A stretch of 64,000 nt of DNA from Duganella sp. BuS-21 (GTDB taxonomy: Bacteria > Pseudomonadota > Gammaproteobacteria > Burkholderiales > Burkholderiaceae_D): positions 6,425,672-6,489,671 of the forward strand of contig CP097466.1 in the NCBI GenBank assembly GCA_041874725.1. Reading direction: 5' to 3'. Shown piece by piece: positions 1 through 9,574 of this stretch; positions within the stretch are counted from its first letter, which is position 1, and the number at the start of each line of letters is the position of its first letter. The translations under genes and the position numbers were made by a program. The notes under the pieces were generated by a model that searched no databases, had not been told where the DNA came from, and saw nothing but the letters and a program-made list of their open reading frames with translations.

Positions 1-1189
1 CGGCCGGCAGTTGATAGCGCAATGTCAGTTCGCGCGTGATGCGCTCCGGGTAGACGATGCCCTTGTTGCGGGTGATCGGCAGCGCCAGCTCGATCGGCGA
101 TGCCGGGTCCAGGCCGGCCTGGCTGATGACGCGGAACACCGTCACATTCTCCGCCGCCAGCGGCACGGCGAGCTTCAGCTCCAGGTCGAGGTCGCGCATA
201 TCGATGGGCAGCTTGTCCTGACGGAGCAGCAGCCGATCGGGCACGCTGCCGCGCACGAAATCCTCCCCCGTTACGCTGTAGCGGCCGGACGACATGACGA
301 TCAACGCGTGATCGCCCTCCTCCAGGCGGCCCTGCAGCTTGCGCCAACTGCCGGCCGTCAGCAGATTGCGGCCGATGGTCGGCACCGAGACGCAAGCCAC
401 GTACAGATCGATAAAACTATCGACGGGATGCGCCAGCGCCTCCGCATCGAGTCCTGCGCCCGCGCTGCCGGCGAACAGCTGCTCGGCTTCGCGGTTGGTC
501 ACGCGCAGCCGCTGTACCAGTCCATTCCCCAGCATCTGCTGCAGGTCCAGCGGCCGGAACACATCCTGCCGCACGCGCGCGATCTGGTCGGGATCGCGGC
601 CGCCGGCAAAGCCCAGCTTCTTGCGCGAGACCTTGAGCGCCGCCGCCAGCACGCTTTGGTTAATGATGCGTACCGAGGCCGTGGCCTTCGACACACCATC
701 GATATACGCATGCGCCGCATCCGGATGGCGCGCACGGCGGCTGCCGGTCTCGATACTGATGTTCTGCTTCAGCGACAAGTCCTTGTACTGTTTGACGAAC
801 TGGTACAACGGCGCCTCGCCCAAACCATCCAAGAACACCGGTTCATGATGCGACAAGACTTCCACGCCGATGAACACGCCCTTGGGATCGATGGCCACCA
901 TCAGATTGAGCGGGACGCCGGAGAAGCCTGGAATGGGCGCGAGGTCGATCGACTCGAACACATAGCCCACCAGCTCCGTCGCCGTGGCGTTCTGCCGGAA
1001 CAGCGGCCATACCGGCAGCTCCGCATCGCGCGCACCGACGATCAGCGGCGCCGGGAAGCGCCGCGTCATCGCGTCTTGCGTCAGCACGCCGGCCTGCGCC
1101 GGCGTGGCGCCCAACACCAGCGCCAGCGCACCGGCCAACAGACACAAAATGCTGGTGAGCGCGCGCATCATGTTCATCCGAGGCGTCAT
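1..1189 (-). CDS. NosR/NirI-like FMN-binding protein, C-terminus cut by window edge
   Basis: The reading frame is open from an ATG at 1189 to the window edge, so only about the first 396 residues are seen. A signal-like hydrophobic start (LCLLAGALALVL...PAQA) is followed by an FMN-bind domain. That domain contains DGVSKATAS, matching the S/T-G-A-T-type motif in which a Thr carries covalent FMN in NosR, NirI and RnfG/NqrC relatives. NosR/NirI proteins normally continue into membrane segments and a 4Fe-4S domain; that part is outside the window. The first ATG overlaps the porin stop (ATGA), so the two genes are probably cotranscribed; in-frame ATGs at 1177, 1171 and 1168 are alternatives. In this context it may move electrons for the quinoprotein system, which is inference. 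Confidence 0.75.
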   Translation of the reverse strand, partial: MTPRMNMMRALTSILCLLAGALALVLGATPAQAGVLTQDAMTRRFPAPLIVGARDAELPVWPLFRQNATATELVGYVFESIDLAPIPGFSGVPLNLMVAIDPKGVFIGVEVLSHHEPVFLDGLGEAPLYQFVKQYKDLSLKQNISIETGSRRARHPDAAHAYIDGVSKATASVRIINQSVLAAALKVSRKKLGFAGGRDPDQIARVRQDVFRPLDLQQMLGNGLVQRLRVTNREAEQLFAGSAGAGLDAEALAHPVDSFIDLYVACVSVPTIGRNLLTAGSWRKLQGRLEEGDHALIVMSSGRYSVTGEDFVRGSVPDRLLLRQDKLPIDMRDLDLELKLAVPLAAENVTVFRVISQAGLDPASPIELALPITRNKGIVYPERITRELTLRYQLPA

Positions 1190-2340
1190 CAGAAGAAGAT
1201 GATGCCGCCCAGCGAAACGCCGTTCATCTTGCCTTCGCCACCGGCGTAGGCTTTGGAACGCGTTTGCCCGATTTCGCCGACCAGCGTGATGACGCTGTTG
1301 AGCGAGTAGTAAGCGCCGGCGGTCAGGTTGGCGTTCGACTTCAAGCCGCCGGTGCCGACGTTGTTGTCGTCATTGCGGCTGATGCCGTAGCTCAGGCCGA
1401 CCTTGAGCTTGTCGGTCGCCTTGTACGTCGCCTGCACAAAGTAGGCCTTGGACTTGTTGTCGCCTTGGTCCGCATCCGACAAAATGCCGAGCCCTTTCCC
1501 GCCCTGGAAGTTGGTCACCACGCCCAGCGGCCCTGCCTGATACGAGGCCCCCACCTCCACACCCGACATCGTGAAGTCACGCGCACCCGGTGCGGTGGCG
1601 CTGAACTTCTGCGACTTGGCGCCCAGCCAGCCTTTGAAGCCGCCGCCGGCGTAGCTGAGCTGCGCCTGCATCTGCGGGCTGGTTTTCGACGTGTAGCCAG
1701 GAGCGGTCAAGAGCGGCGTGTCGGCGACAGGGCTCAGCAGCGCCACGTCGAAGCCGATGCCCGATGCCGACTTCGGCGCGCTGTAGGCGATCTGGCCGTA
1801 GTAGCCCACGTAGCTGTAGCCGGCGCCGATGTGGCCCAGCGTCACGCGGCCGCGCTGCGTGGCCTGCACCGGTGCGCCGGCGCCGATCAGCGTCATGTCG
1901 GAGAAGATCACGGAGCCGAAGATGCCGTTGTCGCGGCCAAGCTTGATGGTGCCCATGTCCGCATTACCGAAGGTGAAATAAGCCTGGCGCACATCGACGC
2001 CGCTATTGGCGGCAATCGCGCTGTCGGTAGCGGTGGCGTTGTAGATGCCGATCAGCGCCTTCACATCGTAGTCGCCCTGACGCGAGGTGGCCGACGTCAC
2101 CAGGCCGTTGGGCAGCAAACCATTGCCGATGGTGGTGCGGTTGTTCTCGCCGCCGCAGCCCAGTCCTTTGCCGCCCAGCGCCAGCCCGCCCACCGCATCG
2201 CCGCTGCACGAGACCTGTGTGTAGTAGGCGTTGACGATGCCGCCCAGCGCCACGTTCCAATCCCCAGCCTTGAAATCGACCGCTTGCGCGCCCTGCGTTC
2301 CTGCGATGGCCAGTGCACCCAGCATGAATACGGTTTTCAT
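1189..2340 (-). CDS. outer membrane porin
   Basis: This is a 383-residue protein with a cleavable signal peptide (MKTVFMLGALAIAGTQGAQA). The body is beta-barrel-like, with alternating aromatic/Gly-rich strands, and ends in Phe (GVSLGGIIFF), as trimeric porins of betaproteobacteria do. The ATG at 2340 is chosen because AAGGGAGATC lies just upstream and the signal peptide begins there; the longer open frame to 2469 has no coding character. It overlaps the downstream NosR-like gene by ATGA. Position directly after the alcohol dehydrogenase operon suggests a role in substrate entry, but no specificity can be read from the sequence. Confidence 0.85.
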   Translation of the reverse strand: MKTVFMLGALAIAGTQGAQAVDFKAGDWNVALGGIVNAYYTQVSCSGDAVGGLALGGKGLGCGGENNRTTIGNGLLPNGLVTSATSRQGDYDVKALIGIYNATATDSAIAANSGVDVRQAYFTFGNADMGTIKLGRDNGIFGSVIFSDMTLIGAGAPVQATQRGRVTLGHIGAGYSYVGYYGQIAYSAPKSASGIGFDVALLSPVADTPLLTAPGYTSKTSPQMQAQLSYAGGGFKGWLGAKSQKFSATAPGARDFTMSGVEVGASYQAGPLGVVTNFQGGKGLGILSDADQGDNKSKAYFVQATYKATDKLKVGLSYGISRNDDNNVGTGGLKSNANLTAGAYYSLNSVITLVGEIGQTRSKAYAGGEGKMNGVSLGGIIFF

Positions 2341-2364
2341 TATTTGATCTCCCTTTATTGTTGA

Positions 2365-2384
2365 TGTACATCGAGCGATGTACA
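2365..2384. promoter_or_regulatory. 20-bp palindrome in the porin leader
   Basis: TGTACATCGAGCGATGTACA has two 9-bp arms around a 2-bp centre. It sits around the start site predicted from the sigma-54-like element at 2394-2408, 24 bp before the porin ATG. A 2-nt centre is too tight for an RNA hairpin loop unless inner pairs open, so a protein operator is the more natural reading. Confidence 0.5.
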
Positions 2385-2393
2385 GGGTGATTG

Positions 2394-2408
2394 GCAATTT
2401 GCGTGCCC
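2394..2408 (-). promoter_or_regulatory. sigma-54-like -24/-12 element of the porin gene
   Basis: On the minus strand the sequence is GGGCAC-GCAAA-TTGC, one mismatch from TGGCAC-N5-TTGC and retaining the invariant GG and GC with correct spacing. Predicted start near 2382, leaving about 40 nt of leader. It is the weakest of five such elements in this cluster. Confidence 0.45.
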
Positions 2409-2500
2409 ACACGCCGCTACAGGAGAAAGTACGCCTTATGCGCAAAGGGCTTGTGCCGGATCGGATCAATCGTGCCGTGGCACTGTTCAGAATTTGATCG

Positions 2501-2526
2501 AAAAAAAAGGGTGGCCGTAGCCACCC
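2501..2526 (-). terminator. Rho-independent terminator after the PQQ alcohol dehydrogenase
   Basis: Read on the minus strand: a 7-bp stem GGGTGGC/GCCACCC with loop TACG, followed by eight T (2508 to 2501). It lies 20 bp after the dehydrogenase stop and separates that operon from the porin unit. Confidence 0.9.
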
Positions 2527-2546
2527 GAAAGTACAGGAGACACTTT

Positions 2547-4286
2547 TTACCTGGCCAGTTTAAACACCCACACCGAGCCACCTTGTTCGAGGAAGTTCAC
2601 TTTCTTGGCCACTTCGCCGCCCCACAGCGGCACGGCGCCGCCCCAGCCCGAGACCACCGCCACATACTGCGTGTCGCCATCCTGCCAGGTGACCGGTGGC
2701 GCCACCACGCCAGAGCCGGTCTGAAACTTCCACAGCTCCTTGCCCGACTTGGCGTCCAACGCTTTCAGATAGCCCTCCGGCGTACCGTAGAACACCAGGC
2801 CACCGGCAGTGGTCATCACGCCACCCCACAGCGGTGCCGTGTTCTTGACCTCCCACACGATCTTGCCCGACTTCGGATCGACCGCGCGCAGCGCGCCGAT
2901 GTAATCATCGAACAGCGGCCGGATGGTGAAGCCCGCACCGAGGTAAGCACCGCCTTTCTTGTAGCTGATCGGCTCATTCCAGATATCCATGCCCCATTCG
3001 TTGGCCGGCACGTAGAACAAGCCGGTTTGCTGGCTGTACGCCATCGGCATCTGGTTCTTGGCGCCGAGGAAGGCCGGCGCCGCGAACACCGTGCTACCCT
3101 TTTTGCCTTCCTCACCCTTGGTCGGATCGCCAGGGCGATTAGCGGCGATGAAGTTGGGACGGCCGGTTTTCAAATCGATGCCGGATGCCCAGGTGATCTT
3201 CTTCACGAACGGGAAAGCGTTCTGCAGCTTGCCGTTGCTGGCGTCGATCACGTAGAAGAAGCCGTTGCGGTCCGCCTTGCCGCCGTAACGCTTGCCGTTC
3301 ATGTCGAAGGTGACGAATTCATTGGCACCGTCGAAGTCCCATGAATCGTTGGGCGTGTTCTGGTAGGCCCACTTGATCTGGCCAGTCTTCACATCCAGCG
3401 CCACGGTGGAGGACGAGTACAAATTGTCGCCCGGCCGCAGGTGGCTGTTCCATGGCGCCGGATTGCCGGTGCCGAAGTAGGCCAGGCCGGTCTTGGCATC
3501 GTAAGTGCCGCCCATCCAGGTCGAGGCGCCGCCGGTTTTCCACAACTCGCCCGGCCAGCTCTTGTTCACCGTGCCGGTGACGCCGTTGTCGCTCTCTTTG
3601 CCGTCCTTGTCGTAGCGATGTCCCATGTGGCCTTCCACCGTGGGGCGGGACCACACCAGTTCACCGGTCATCGGATTGCGCGCTTCAACCCGGCCCACCA
3701 CGCCGAACTCACCGCCCGATACGCCGGTCAGCAGCAAGCCGTCGGCGATCAGCGGTGCGGCCGTCATCGAATAGCCGGCCGCATAATCGTCGACCTTTTC
3801 CTTCCACACCACCTTGCCGGTATCCTGGTCCAGCGCCACCAACTGCGCGTCGAGCGTGCCGAAGATAACCAGGTTGCCGAACAAGGCCGCGCCGCGATTG
3901 ACCACGTCGCAGCAAGGCATGATGCCGTCCGGCAGACGGTGCTCATACTTCCACAGCTTGGCGCCGGTTTTCAGGTCGATCGCAAAGATGCGCGAGTACG
4001 ATGCGGTGACGAACATCTTGCCCTTGTAGATCAGCGGTTGCGACTCCTGCCCGCGCTGCTTCTCGCCGCCGAAGGAGAACGACCACGCCGGCACCAGCTT
4101 GCCGACGTTCCTGGTATTCACCTGCGCCAACGGCGAATAGCGCTGGCCTTCCGTGCCGAAGCCGAAAGCCAGCACGCTGTCGGTGCTGGTGGCTGCGTTC
4201 TTGAGCATGGCCGACGTGACGTCGGCCGCCTGTGCCAGCGACAGGATCGAGATCCCCACCAGCGATGCGATGATTTTCTTGTGCAC
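2547..4286 (-). CDS. PQQ-dependent alcohol dehydrogenase, lanthanide-type active site
   Basis: A 579-residue periplasmic quinoprotein of the methanol/ethanol dehydrogenase family, with signal peptide (residues 1-20) and beta-propeller tryptophan-docking repeats. The ring-forming vicinal disulfide is Cys125-Cys126 (MPCCDV). Metal ligands fit Glu193 (GGEFG) and Asn275 (GTGNPAPWN). The catalytic Asp317 lies in WDFDG, so Asp319 occupies the +2 position that is Asp in XoxF/PedH (lanthanide-dependent) and Ala/Ser in MxaF/ExaA (calcium-dependent). The start is GTG at 4286, with GGAGAACAAC in front. It is the last gene of an ALDH-DUF779-dehydrogenase operon and is followed by a clear terminator. It likely oxidises short alcohols and passes electrons to the PedF-type cytochrome encoded at 12627-13103. 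Substrate and metal are inferred. Confidence 0.92.
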   Translation of the reverse strand: MHKKIIASLVGISILSLAQAADVTSAMLKNAATSTDSVLAFGFGTEGQRYSPLAQVNTRNVGKLVPAWSFSFGGEKQRGQESQPLIYKGKMFVTASYSRIFAIDLKTGAKLWKYEHRLPDGIMPCCDVVNRGAALFGNLVIFGTLDAQLVALDQDTGKVVWKEKVDDYAAGYSMTAAPLIADGLLLTGVSGGEFGVVGRVEARNPMTGELVWSRPTVEGHMGHRYDKDGKESDNGVTGTVNKSWPGELWKTGGASTWMGGTYDAKTGLAYFGTGNPAPWNSHLRPGDNLYSSSTVALDVKTGQIKWAYQNTPNDSWDFDGANEFVTFDMNGKRYGGKADRNGFFYVIDASNGKLQNAFPFVKKITWASGIDLKTGRPNFIAANRPGDPTKGEEGKKGSTVFAAPAFLGAKNQMPMAYSQQTGLFYVPANEWGMDIWNEPISYKKGGAYLGAGFTIRPLFDDYIGALRAVDPKSGKIVWEVKNTAPLWGGVMTTAGGLVFYGTPEGYLKALDAKSGKELWKFQTGSGVVAPPVTWQDGDTQYVAVVSGWGGAVPLWGGEVAKKVNFLEQGGSVWVFKLAR

Positions 4287-4318
4287 GTTGTTCTCCGATT
4301 ATTATGGTTTTGACTAGC

Positions 4319-4687
4319 CTAGATGTGGTGCAGGAGCGCCAGCTCCTCGTCGCTGAACAGGCGCGAACGGGTCAGGAAGCGCCGGCCCGTGCCGTTATCG
4401 AGTGAGAACATGCCGCCGTTGCCCTCGACCACATCGATAATCAGCTGGGTATGCTCCCAATACTCGAACTGCTCGCGCCCCATGTAGAACGGCGTCCCAT
4501 CCAGATTGCCGAGATAGACGTCGGTGTCGCTGACGTCGAACTCCCCGGCCGGGTAACACATCGGCGTGCTGCCGTCGCAGCAGCCGCCGGATTGAAAAAA
4601 CATCAGCGGCCCGTGGCGGCGACGCAGGACGGCGATCATGTCGAGCGCCGCCGGCGTGGCCGTGACGCGGGCGATGATGTGGCTCAT
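4319..4687 (-). CDS. DUF779 family protein
   Basis: A 122-residue protein of the DUF779 family, which is routinely encoded beside acetaldehyde/aldehyde dehydrogenases; function unknown. Conserved features visible are FFQSGGCCDGSTPMC, with three close cysteines that could bind a metal or form disulfides, and the acidic MGREQFEYWEH segment. It starts 2 nt after the ALDH stop and ends 32 nt before the PQQ dehydrogenase start, so all three genes are very probably one transcript. No signal peptide, so cytoplasmic like the ALDH. Confidence 0.85.
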   Translation of the reverse strand: MSHIIARVTATPAALDMIAVLRRRHGPLMFFQSGGCCDGSTPMCYPAGEFDVSDTDVYLGNLDGTPFYMGREQFEYWEHTQLIIDVVEGNGGMFSLDNGTGRRFLTRSRLFSDEELALLHHI

Positions 4688-4689
4688 GG

Positions 4690-6210
<1,521 letters not shown>

Positions 6211-6291
6211 GTCGTCCTCTTTCTGCTGTGGTTTTATGAGGCCGCTCGCTGTGGGGCGTGGCGGCGGTGGGTAGTGCACGTGCTTCTTTTC

Positions 6292-6307
6292 GCAAGCCTC
6301 GTGCCAG
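6292..6307 (-). promoter_or_regulatory. sigma-54 promoter of the ALDH operon
   Basis: Minus strand reads C-TGGCAC-GAGGC-TTGC, an exact match to the TGGCAC-N5-TTGC core (-24 at 6306-6301, -12 at 6295-6292). Predicted start near 6280, about 70 nt before the ALDH ATG. Confidence 0.8.
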
Positions 6308-6354
6308 CATCGTTTGTGAGGGAAGTACGGGGTGCGAGGCGTTGCGGCCCTGTG

Positions 6355-6381
6355 ACAAGTGTTCAGCTTTGGAACAGTTGT
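6355..6381. promoter_or_regulatory. enhancer-like dyad upstream of the ALDH promoter
   Basis: Imperfect dyad ACAACTGTTC-N7-GAACACTTGT (minus strand), 9 of 10 arm positions complementary, centred about 88 bp upstream of the predicted start. This is where Fis-family activators such as AcoR bind. Its core TGTTCCAAAGCTGAACA recurs upstream of the pedF promoter. Confidence 0.6.
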
Positions 6382-6400
6382 CTGCCGATGGAGCAATCGC

Positions 6401-7342
6401 TCAGCGGATCACCACGCCCCATGGCAGCTCGCCGACTAACACCTCGGCGTGCTTGGCGGCGCTGGCCGTATCGATCACGGACACACTGTTGGAACGGCCG
6501 TTGGCCACATACAGCTTGGCGCCGTCCGGTGTCAACGCCATATTCCAGGGCCGCTTGCCGACTACAATCGTGGCCACCACCATATTGCTGGCGGTGTCGA
6601 CGACCATCACGCTGGCGTCGATGCCGTTGGAGACATACACCTGACGCCCGCTCGGATGCACTACGATGCCGTTGGCGTTCTTGCCGGCCGGGATGCGCGC
6701 CACCGCCGCCAGTGTCGCCATGTCCACCACGTAGACCGCGTTGGCCAGCTCGCAAGCCACATAGGCGCGCTGGCCGTCCGGGCTGAAGCCCATGCCGCGC
6801 GGGCGCAGGCCGACGGCAATCGAACCGCTCTGGCGGCGCGCGGCGACATCGATCACATCGACCTGCTCCGCCTCCTCCGCGCTGACCAGCAGCCAGCGGC
6901 CGTCCGGGCTGAAGACCGCGTGCTCGGGATTCTTGCCGCGCACCGGAATGTCGGCCGCCACCTGTCCGCTCGCCGTGTCGATCAGGGAGACGCTATTGCT
7001 CTCCTCGACCGCCACTGCGGCGTAGCGCCCATCCGCCGACACACTCACCCCCTCGGGCGACTTGCCCAGCGCGATGCTGCGCACCACGGCGCCGCTGGCG
7101 GTGTCGATCACCAGCAAGGCATTGCTGCCGGCGTCGGTGACGTACAGGCGTGCGCCTGCCGGATCGGCCGCGATGCCGCGCGGGCGCTTGCCGGCGGCAA
7201 TCTGACGCAGCACCGTATCGGTGGCGGTATCGATCACGCTGATGGTGCCGGACTTTTCGTTCGGTACGTAGGCCAACGGCGCGGCTAGCGCCGGGGGGCT
7301 CAGCACGATGAGCAAGGAAGCGAGAATGCGGAAGCTGTTCAT
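6401..7342 (-). CDS. YVTN beta-propeller protein associated with PQQ-dependent catabolism
   Basis: A 313-residue secreted protein (signal peptide [20 protein letters not shown]) made of seven repeats of about 42 residues with the signature YVTN/YVAN...VSVIDTAS...V...I.VG..P.G. This is the 40-residue YVTN propeller pattern of a family that accompanies PQQ dehydrogenase clusters. Its job is not established; a chaperone, scaffold or binding role in the periplasm is plausible. The start at 7342 follows AAAGGGTGATGAT and begins the signal peptide. It has its own sigma-54-like promoter (7376-7391), divergent from the PqqU-like receptor gene. Confidence 0.85.
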   Translation of the reverse strand: MNSFRILASLLIVLSPPALAAPLAYVPNEKSGTISVIDTATDTVLRQIAAGKRPRGIAADPAGARLYVTDAGSNALLVIDTASGAVVRSIALGKSPEGVSVSADGRYAAVAVEESNSVSLIDTASGQVAADIPVRGKNPEHAVFSPDGRWLLVSAEEAEQVDVIDVAARRQSGSIAVGLRPRGMGFSPDGQRAYVACELANAVYVVDMATLAAVARIPAGKNANGIVVHPSGRQVYVSNGIDASVMVVDTASNMVVATIVVGKRPWNMALTPDGAKLYVANGRSNSVSVIDTASAAKHAEVLVGELPWGVVIR

Positions 7343-7375
7343 ATCATCACCCTTTGAGGAAAATGCCAACACCAT

Positions 7376-7391
7376 TGCAATCGCCGTGCCA
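7376..7391 (-). promoter_or_regulatory. sigma-54 promoter of the beta-propeller gene
   Basis: Minus strand TGGCAC-GGCGA-TTGCA, a perfect match to the -24/-12 consensus with the preferred following A. Predicted start near 7364, about 22 nt before the ATG. Confidence 0.8.
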
Positions 7392-7404
7392 CACGAAAAC
7401 CGGA

Positions 7405-7420
7405 TGGCAGGTATATTGCT
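7405..7420 (+). promoter_or_regulatory. sigma-54-like promoter of the PqqU-like receptor gene
   Basis: Plus strand TGGCAG-GTATA-TTGC-T, one mismatch (C to G at the sixth base) with exact spacing. Predicted start near 7431, 29 nt before the ATG, which has GGAGA in front. It lies back to back with the beta-propeller promoter. Confidence 0.6.
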
Positions 7421-7422
7421 TA

Positions 7423-7445
7423 TTGGTCCGTACAACACTGACCAA
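7423..7445. promoter_or_regulatory. TTGGTC-N11-GACCAA dyad between the divergent promoters
   Basis: Perfect 6-bp arms at 7423-7428 and 7440-7445. It is centred about 70 bp upstream of the predicted beta-propeller start and on top of the predicted receptor start, so one protein here could activate one gene and affect the other. Confidence 0.45.
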
Positions 7446-7459
7446 AAAACGGAGACAAC

Positions 7460-9574
7460 ATGAAGCACGCACATTTCCCACTGAATGCGATGGCCGCGCT
7501 GTTTGCCATCAGCAGTGGCGCCATCGCCGCCGAACCGGCCGCCGAACCTGTCGATGTGGTGGTGATCAGCGCCACCCGCGTCGGCCACACGGTATTCGAC
7601 ATGCCGGCCTCAATTGACGTCATCGACGCCGAGCGCATTCGGGAAGGCCAGGCACGCATCAACGCCAGCGAAGCGCTGGCGGCGGTGCCTGGCCTGGTGG
7701 CGCAAAATCGCCAGAACTACGCGCAAGACTTGCAAATCTCCTCGCGCGGCTTCGGCGCCCGTTCCGCTTTCGGCGTGCGCGGCGTGCGACTGATCGCCGA
7801 CGGCATCCCGGCCAGCATGCCCGACGGCCAAGGACAAGCCGCCACCTTCAACCTCGATATGGCCGAACGCATCGAAGTACTGCGCGGACCATTCTCGACC
7901 ATCTATGGCAACCACTCAGGTGGCGTGATCCAGCTGTTCACACGCGAAGGCGACGGTGCACCATCGATTGAAACCTCGCTCACCGCCGGCAGCTACGGCA
8001 GCCGCAAGGCGGACCTGAACGCGCAAGGCAAACAGGCCGGCATCGGCTACGTGCTGGATGCCTCGCGTTTTGAAACCGACGGCTACCGCGCCCACAGCGC
8101 CGCCACCCGCGACCAGGCCTACGCCAAACTGACACTGGCGCCGTTCGACAACGCCAAGCTGACCATCACCGCCAATGCGCTGCGCCAGGACGATACGCAG
8201 GACGCGCTGGGCACCAGCTGGGCCACCTACCAGCGCGACCCGCGCGCCGGTGAGATCGACGCCGCCGATACGCAGAATCCGAAACGCACGCTGGCGGACC
8301 GCTACAACACCCGCAAGAGCATTGACCATCAACAGATCGGCGCCAACTGGGAACAGCGCTTCGGCGACGACCGCCTGCGCATCACCGCCTACGGCGGCAA
8401 CCGTAGCGTGATCCAGTACCAGGCCTTCTCCAAGGCCTTCCAGGCGCCGGCCACGCACTCGGGCGGCGTGGTCGATTTCGACCGCGATTTCTACGGCACA
8501 GACCTGAATTGGCTGCACGTGAGCCAACTGGCGGGCGGCAAGCTGAGTACCACCATCGGCCTGGAATACGGCCGCTCCAGCGATGACCGTAAAGGCTATG
8601 AGAACTTTATCGGCTCGCAGTTCGGCGTCAAAGGCGCGCTGCGGCGCGACGAGAACGATAAGGTGACCAATCTCGATCCTTACATCCAGGCGGAGTGGGA
8701 AACCGGCGCATGGCTGTTGAGCGCCGGCCTGCGTCACAGCAGCGTCAAAATCTCGGTGGACGATCACTTCCTCGGCAACGGCAACGACAGCGGCAGTCTC
8801 GATTACAGCCACACCACGCCGGTACTGGGCCTGCTGTACAAGCTGGCGCCGTCGCTCAACGTCTACGCCAGTGCCGCGCGCGGCTTCGAAACGCCGACGT
8901 TGAATGAACTGTTCTATTCGGGCGCCGGCGGCGGCTTCAACTTCCGCCTGCAACCGGCGCAGAGCACCCACGTGGAGGCCGGCGTGAAAGCCCGCATCGG
9001 CGGCGACACGCGCATCAACGCCGCCTTGTTCCAGGTCCGCACGCGCGATGAACTGGTGGTCGACAGCAGTAGCGGTGGCCGCACCAGCTACCGCAATGCC
9101 GGCCGCACGCTGCGCCAGGGCGTGGAGCTTTCGCTCGACAGCACATGGCAATATGGCATCAGCACGCGCGTGGCCTTGACCACCCTGCGCGCCGTCTACG
9201 ACCAGGGCTTCGGCACGGTCTTGAAAGGTAGCCGCCTGCCGGGCGTCCCGAATGCCAACGCCTACGGCGAACTGGCATGGAAGGATAGTGCGGGCCGGTT
9301 TGGCGCGGCGTTGGAAGCTGTCGGCAGCAGCAAGATCTATGCGGAAGACGCCAACGCCGACCAGCCGGCGCCAGGCTATGGCGTACTGAATGCACGGGTC
9401 ACGGCCAACCAGCACTGGCAGGGCTGGCGCTTCAAGCAGTTCGCGCGTTTGAACAATCTGTTGGACAAGCAGTATGTCGGTTCGCTGATCGTCGGCGACA
9501 CCAACAAACGCTATTACGAAGCCGCCCCTGCCCGCAACTGGTTACTGGGCGTGAGCGCCCAGCACCAATTCTAG
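7460..9574 (+). CDS. pqqU: TonB-dependent receptor, PqqU/YncD-like PQQ importer
   Basis: A 704-residue outer membrane receptor with signal peptide, plug domain and 22-strand barrel, ending in aromatic QHQF. It carries distinctive stretches shared with E. coli YncD (PqqU), the characterised PQQ transporter: QNRQNYAQDLQ, RGFGARS, DGIPASMPDGQGQ, RGFETPTLNEL, VVDSSSGGRT, and a C-terminal YVGS.IV....RYYE..P.RN. Its place in a PQQ dehydrogenase cluster supports uptake of exogenous PQQ through the outer membrane. Transcribed divergently from the beta-propeller gene; its stop overlaps the stop of the convergent receptor gene by 4 nt. Identification is from recalled family sequence; transport is inferred. 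Confidence 0.87.
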   Translation: MKHAHFPLNAMAALFAISSGAIAAEPAAEPVDVVVISATRVGHTVFDMPASIDVIDAERIREGQARINASEALAAVPGLVAQNRQNYAQDLQISSRGFGARSAFGVRGVRLIADGIPASMPDGQGQAATFNLDMAERIEVLRGPFSTIYGNHSGGVIQLFTREGDGAPSIETSLTAGSYGSRKADLNAQGKQAGIGYVLDASRFETDGYRAHSAATRDQAYAKLTLAPFDNAKLTITANALRQDDTQDALGTSWATYQRDPRAGEIDAADTQNPKRTLADRYNTRKSIDHQQIGANWEQRFGDDRLRITAYGGNRSVIQYQAFSKAFQAPATHSGGVVDFDRDFYGTDLNWLHVSQLAGGKLSTTIGLEYGRSSDDRKGYENFIGSQFGVKGALRRDENDKVTNLDPYIQAEWETGAWLLSAGLRHSSVKISVDDHFLGNGNDSGSLDYSHTTPVLGLLYKLAPSLNVYASAARGFETPTLNELFYSGAGGGFNFRLQPAQSTHVEAGVKARIGGDTRINAALFQVRTRDELVVDSSSGGRTSYRNAGRTLRQGVELSLDSTWQYGISTRVALTTLRAVYDQGFGTVLKGSRLPGVPNANAYGELAWKDSAGRFGAALEAVGSSKIYAEDANADQPAPGYGVLNARVTANQHWQGWRFKQFARLNNLLDKQYVGSLIVGDTNKRYYEAAPARNWLLGVSAQHQF

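Noticed and set aside
11..1249. 412-residue plus-strand open frame
   Set aside because: Antisense shadow of the NosR/NirI-like gene; no SD, and the amino-acid composition is Arg/His/Gln-rich like other high-GC shadows.
1264..2364. 366-residue plus-strand open frame
   Set aside because: Antisense of the porin; no domain, no SD.
7916..9415. 499-residue minus-strand open frame
   Set aside because: Antisense of the PqqU-like receptor, a typical high-GC shadow.
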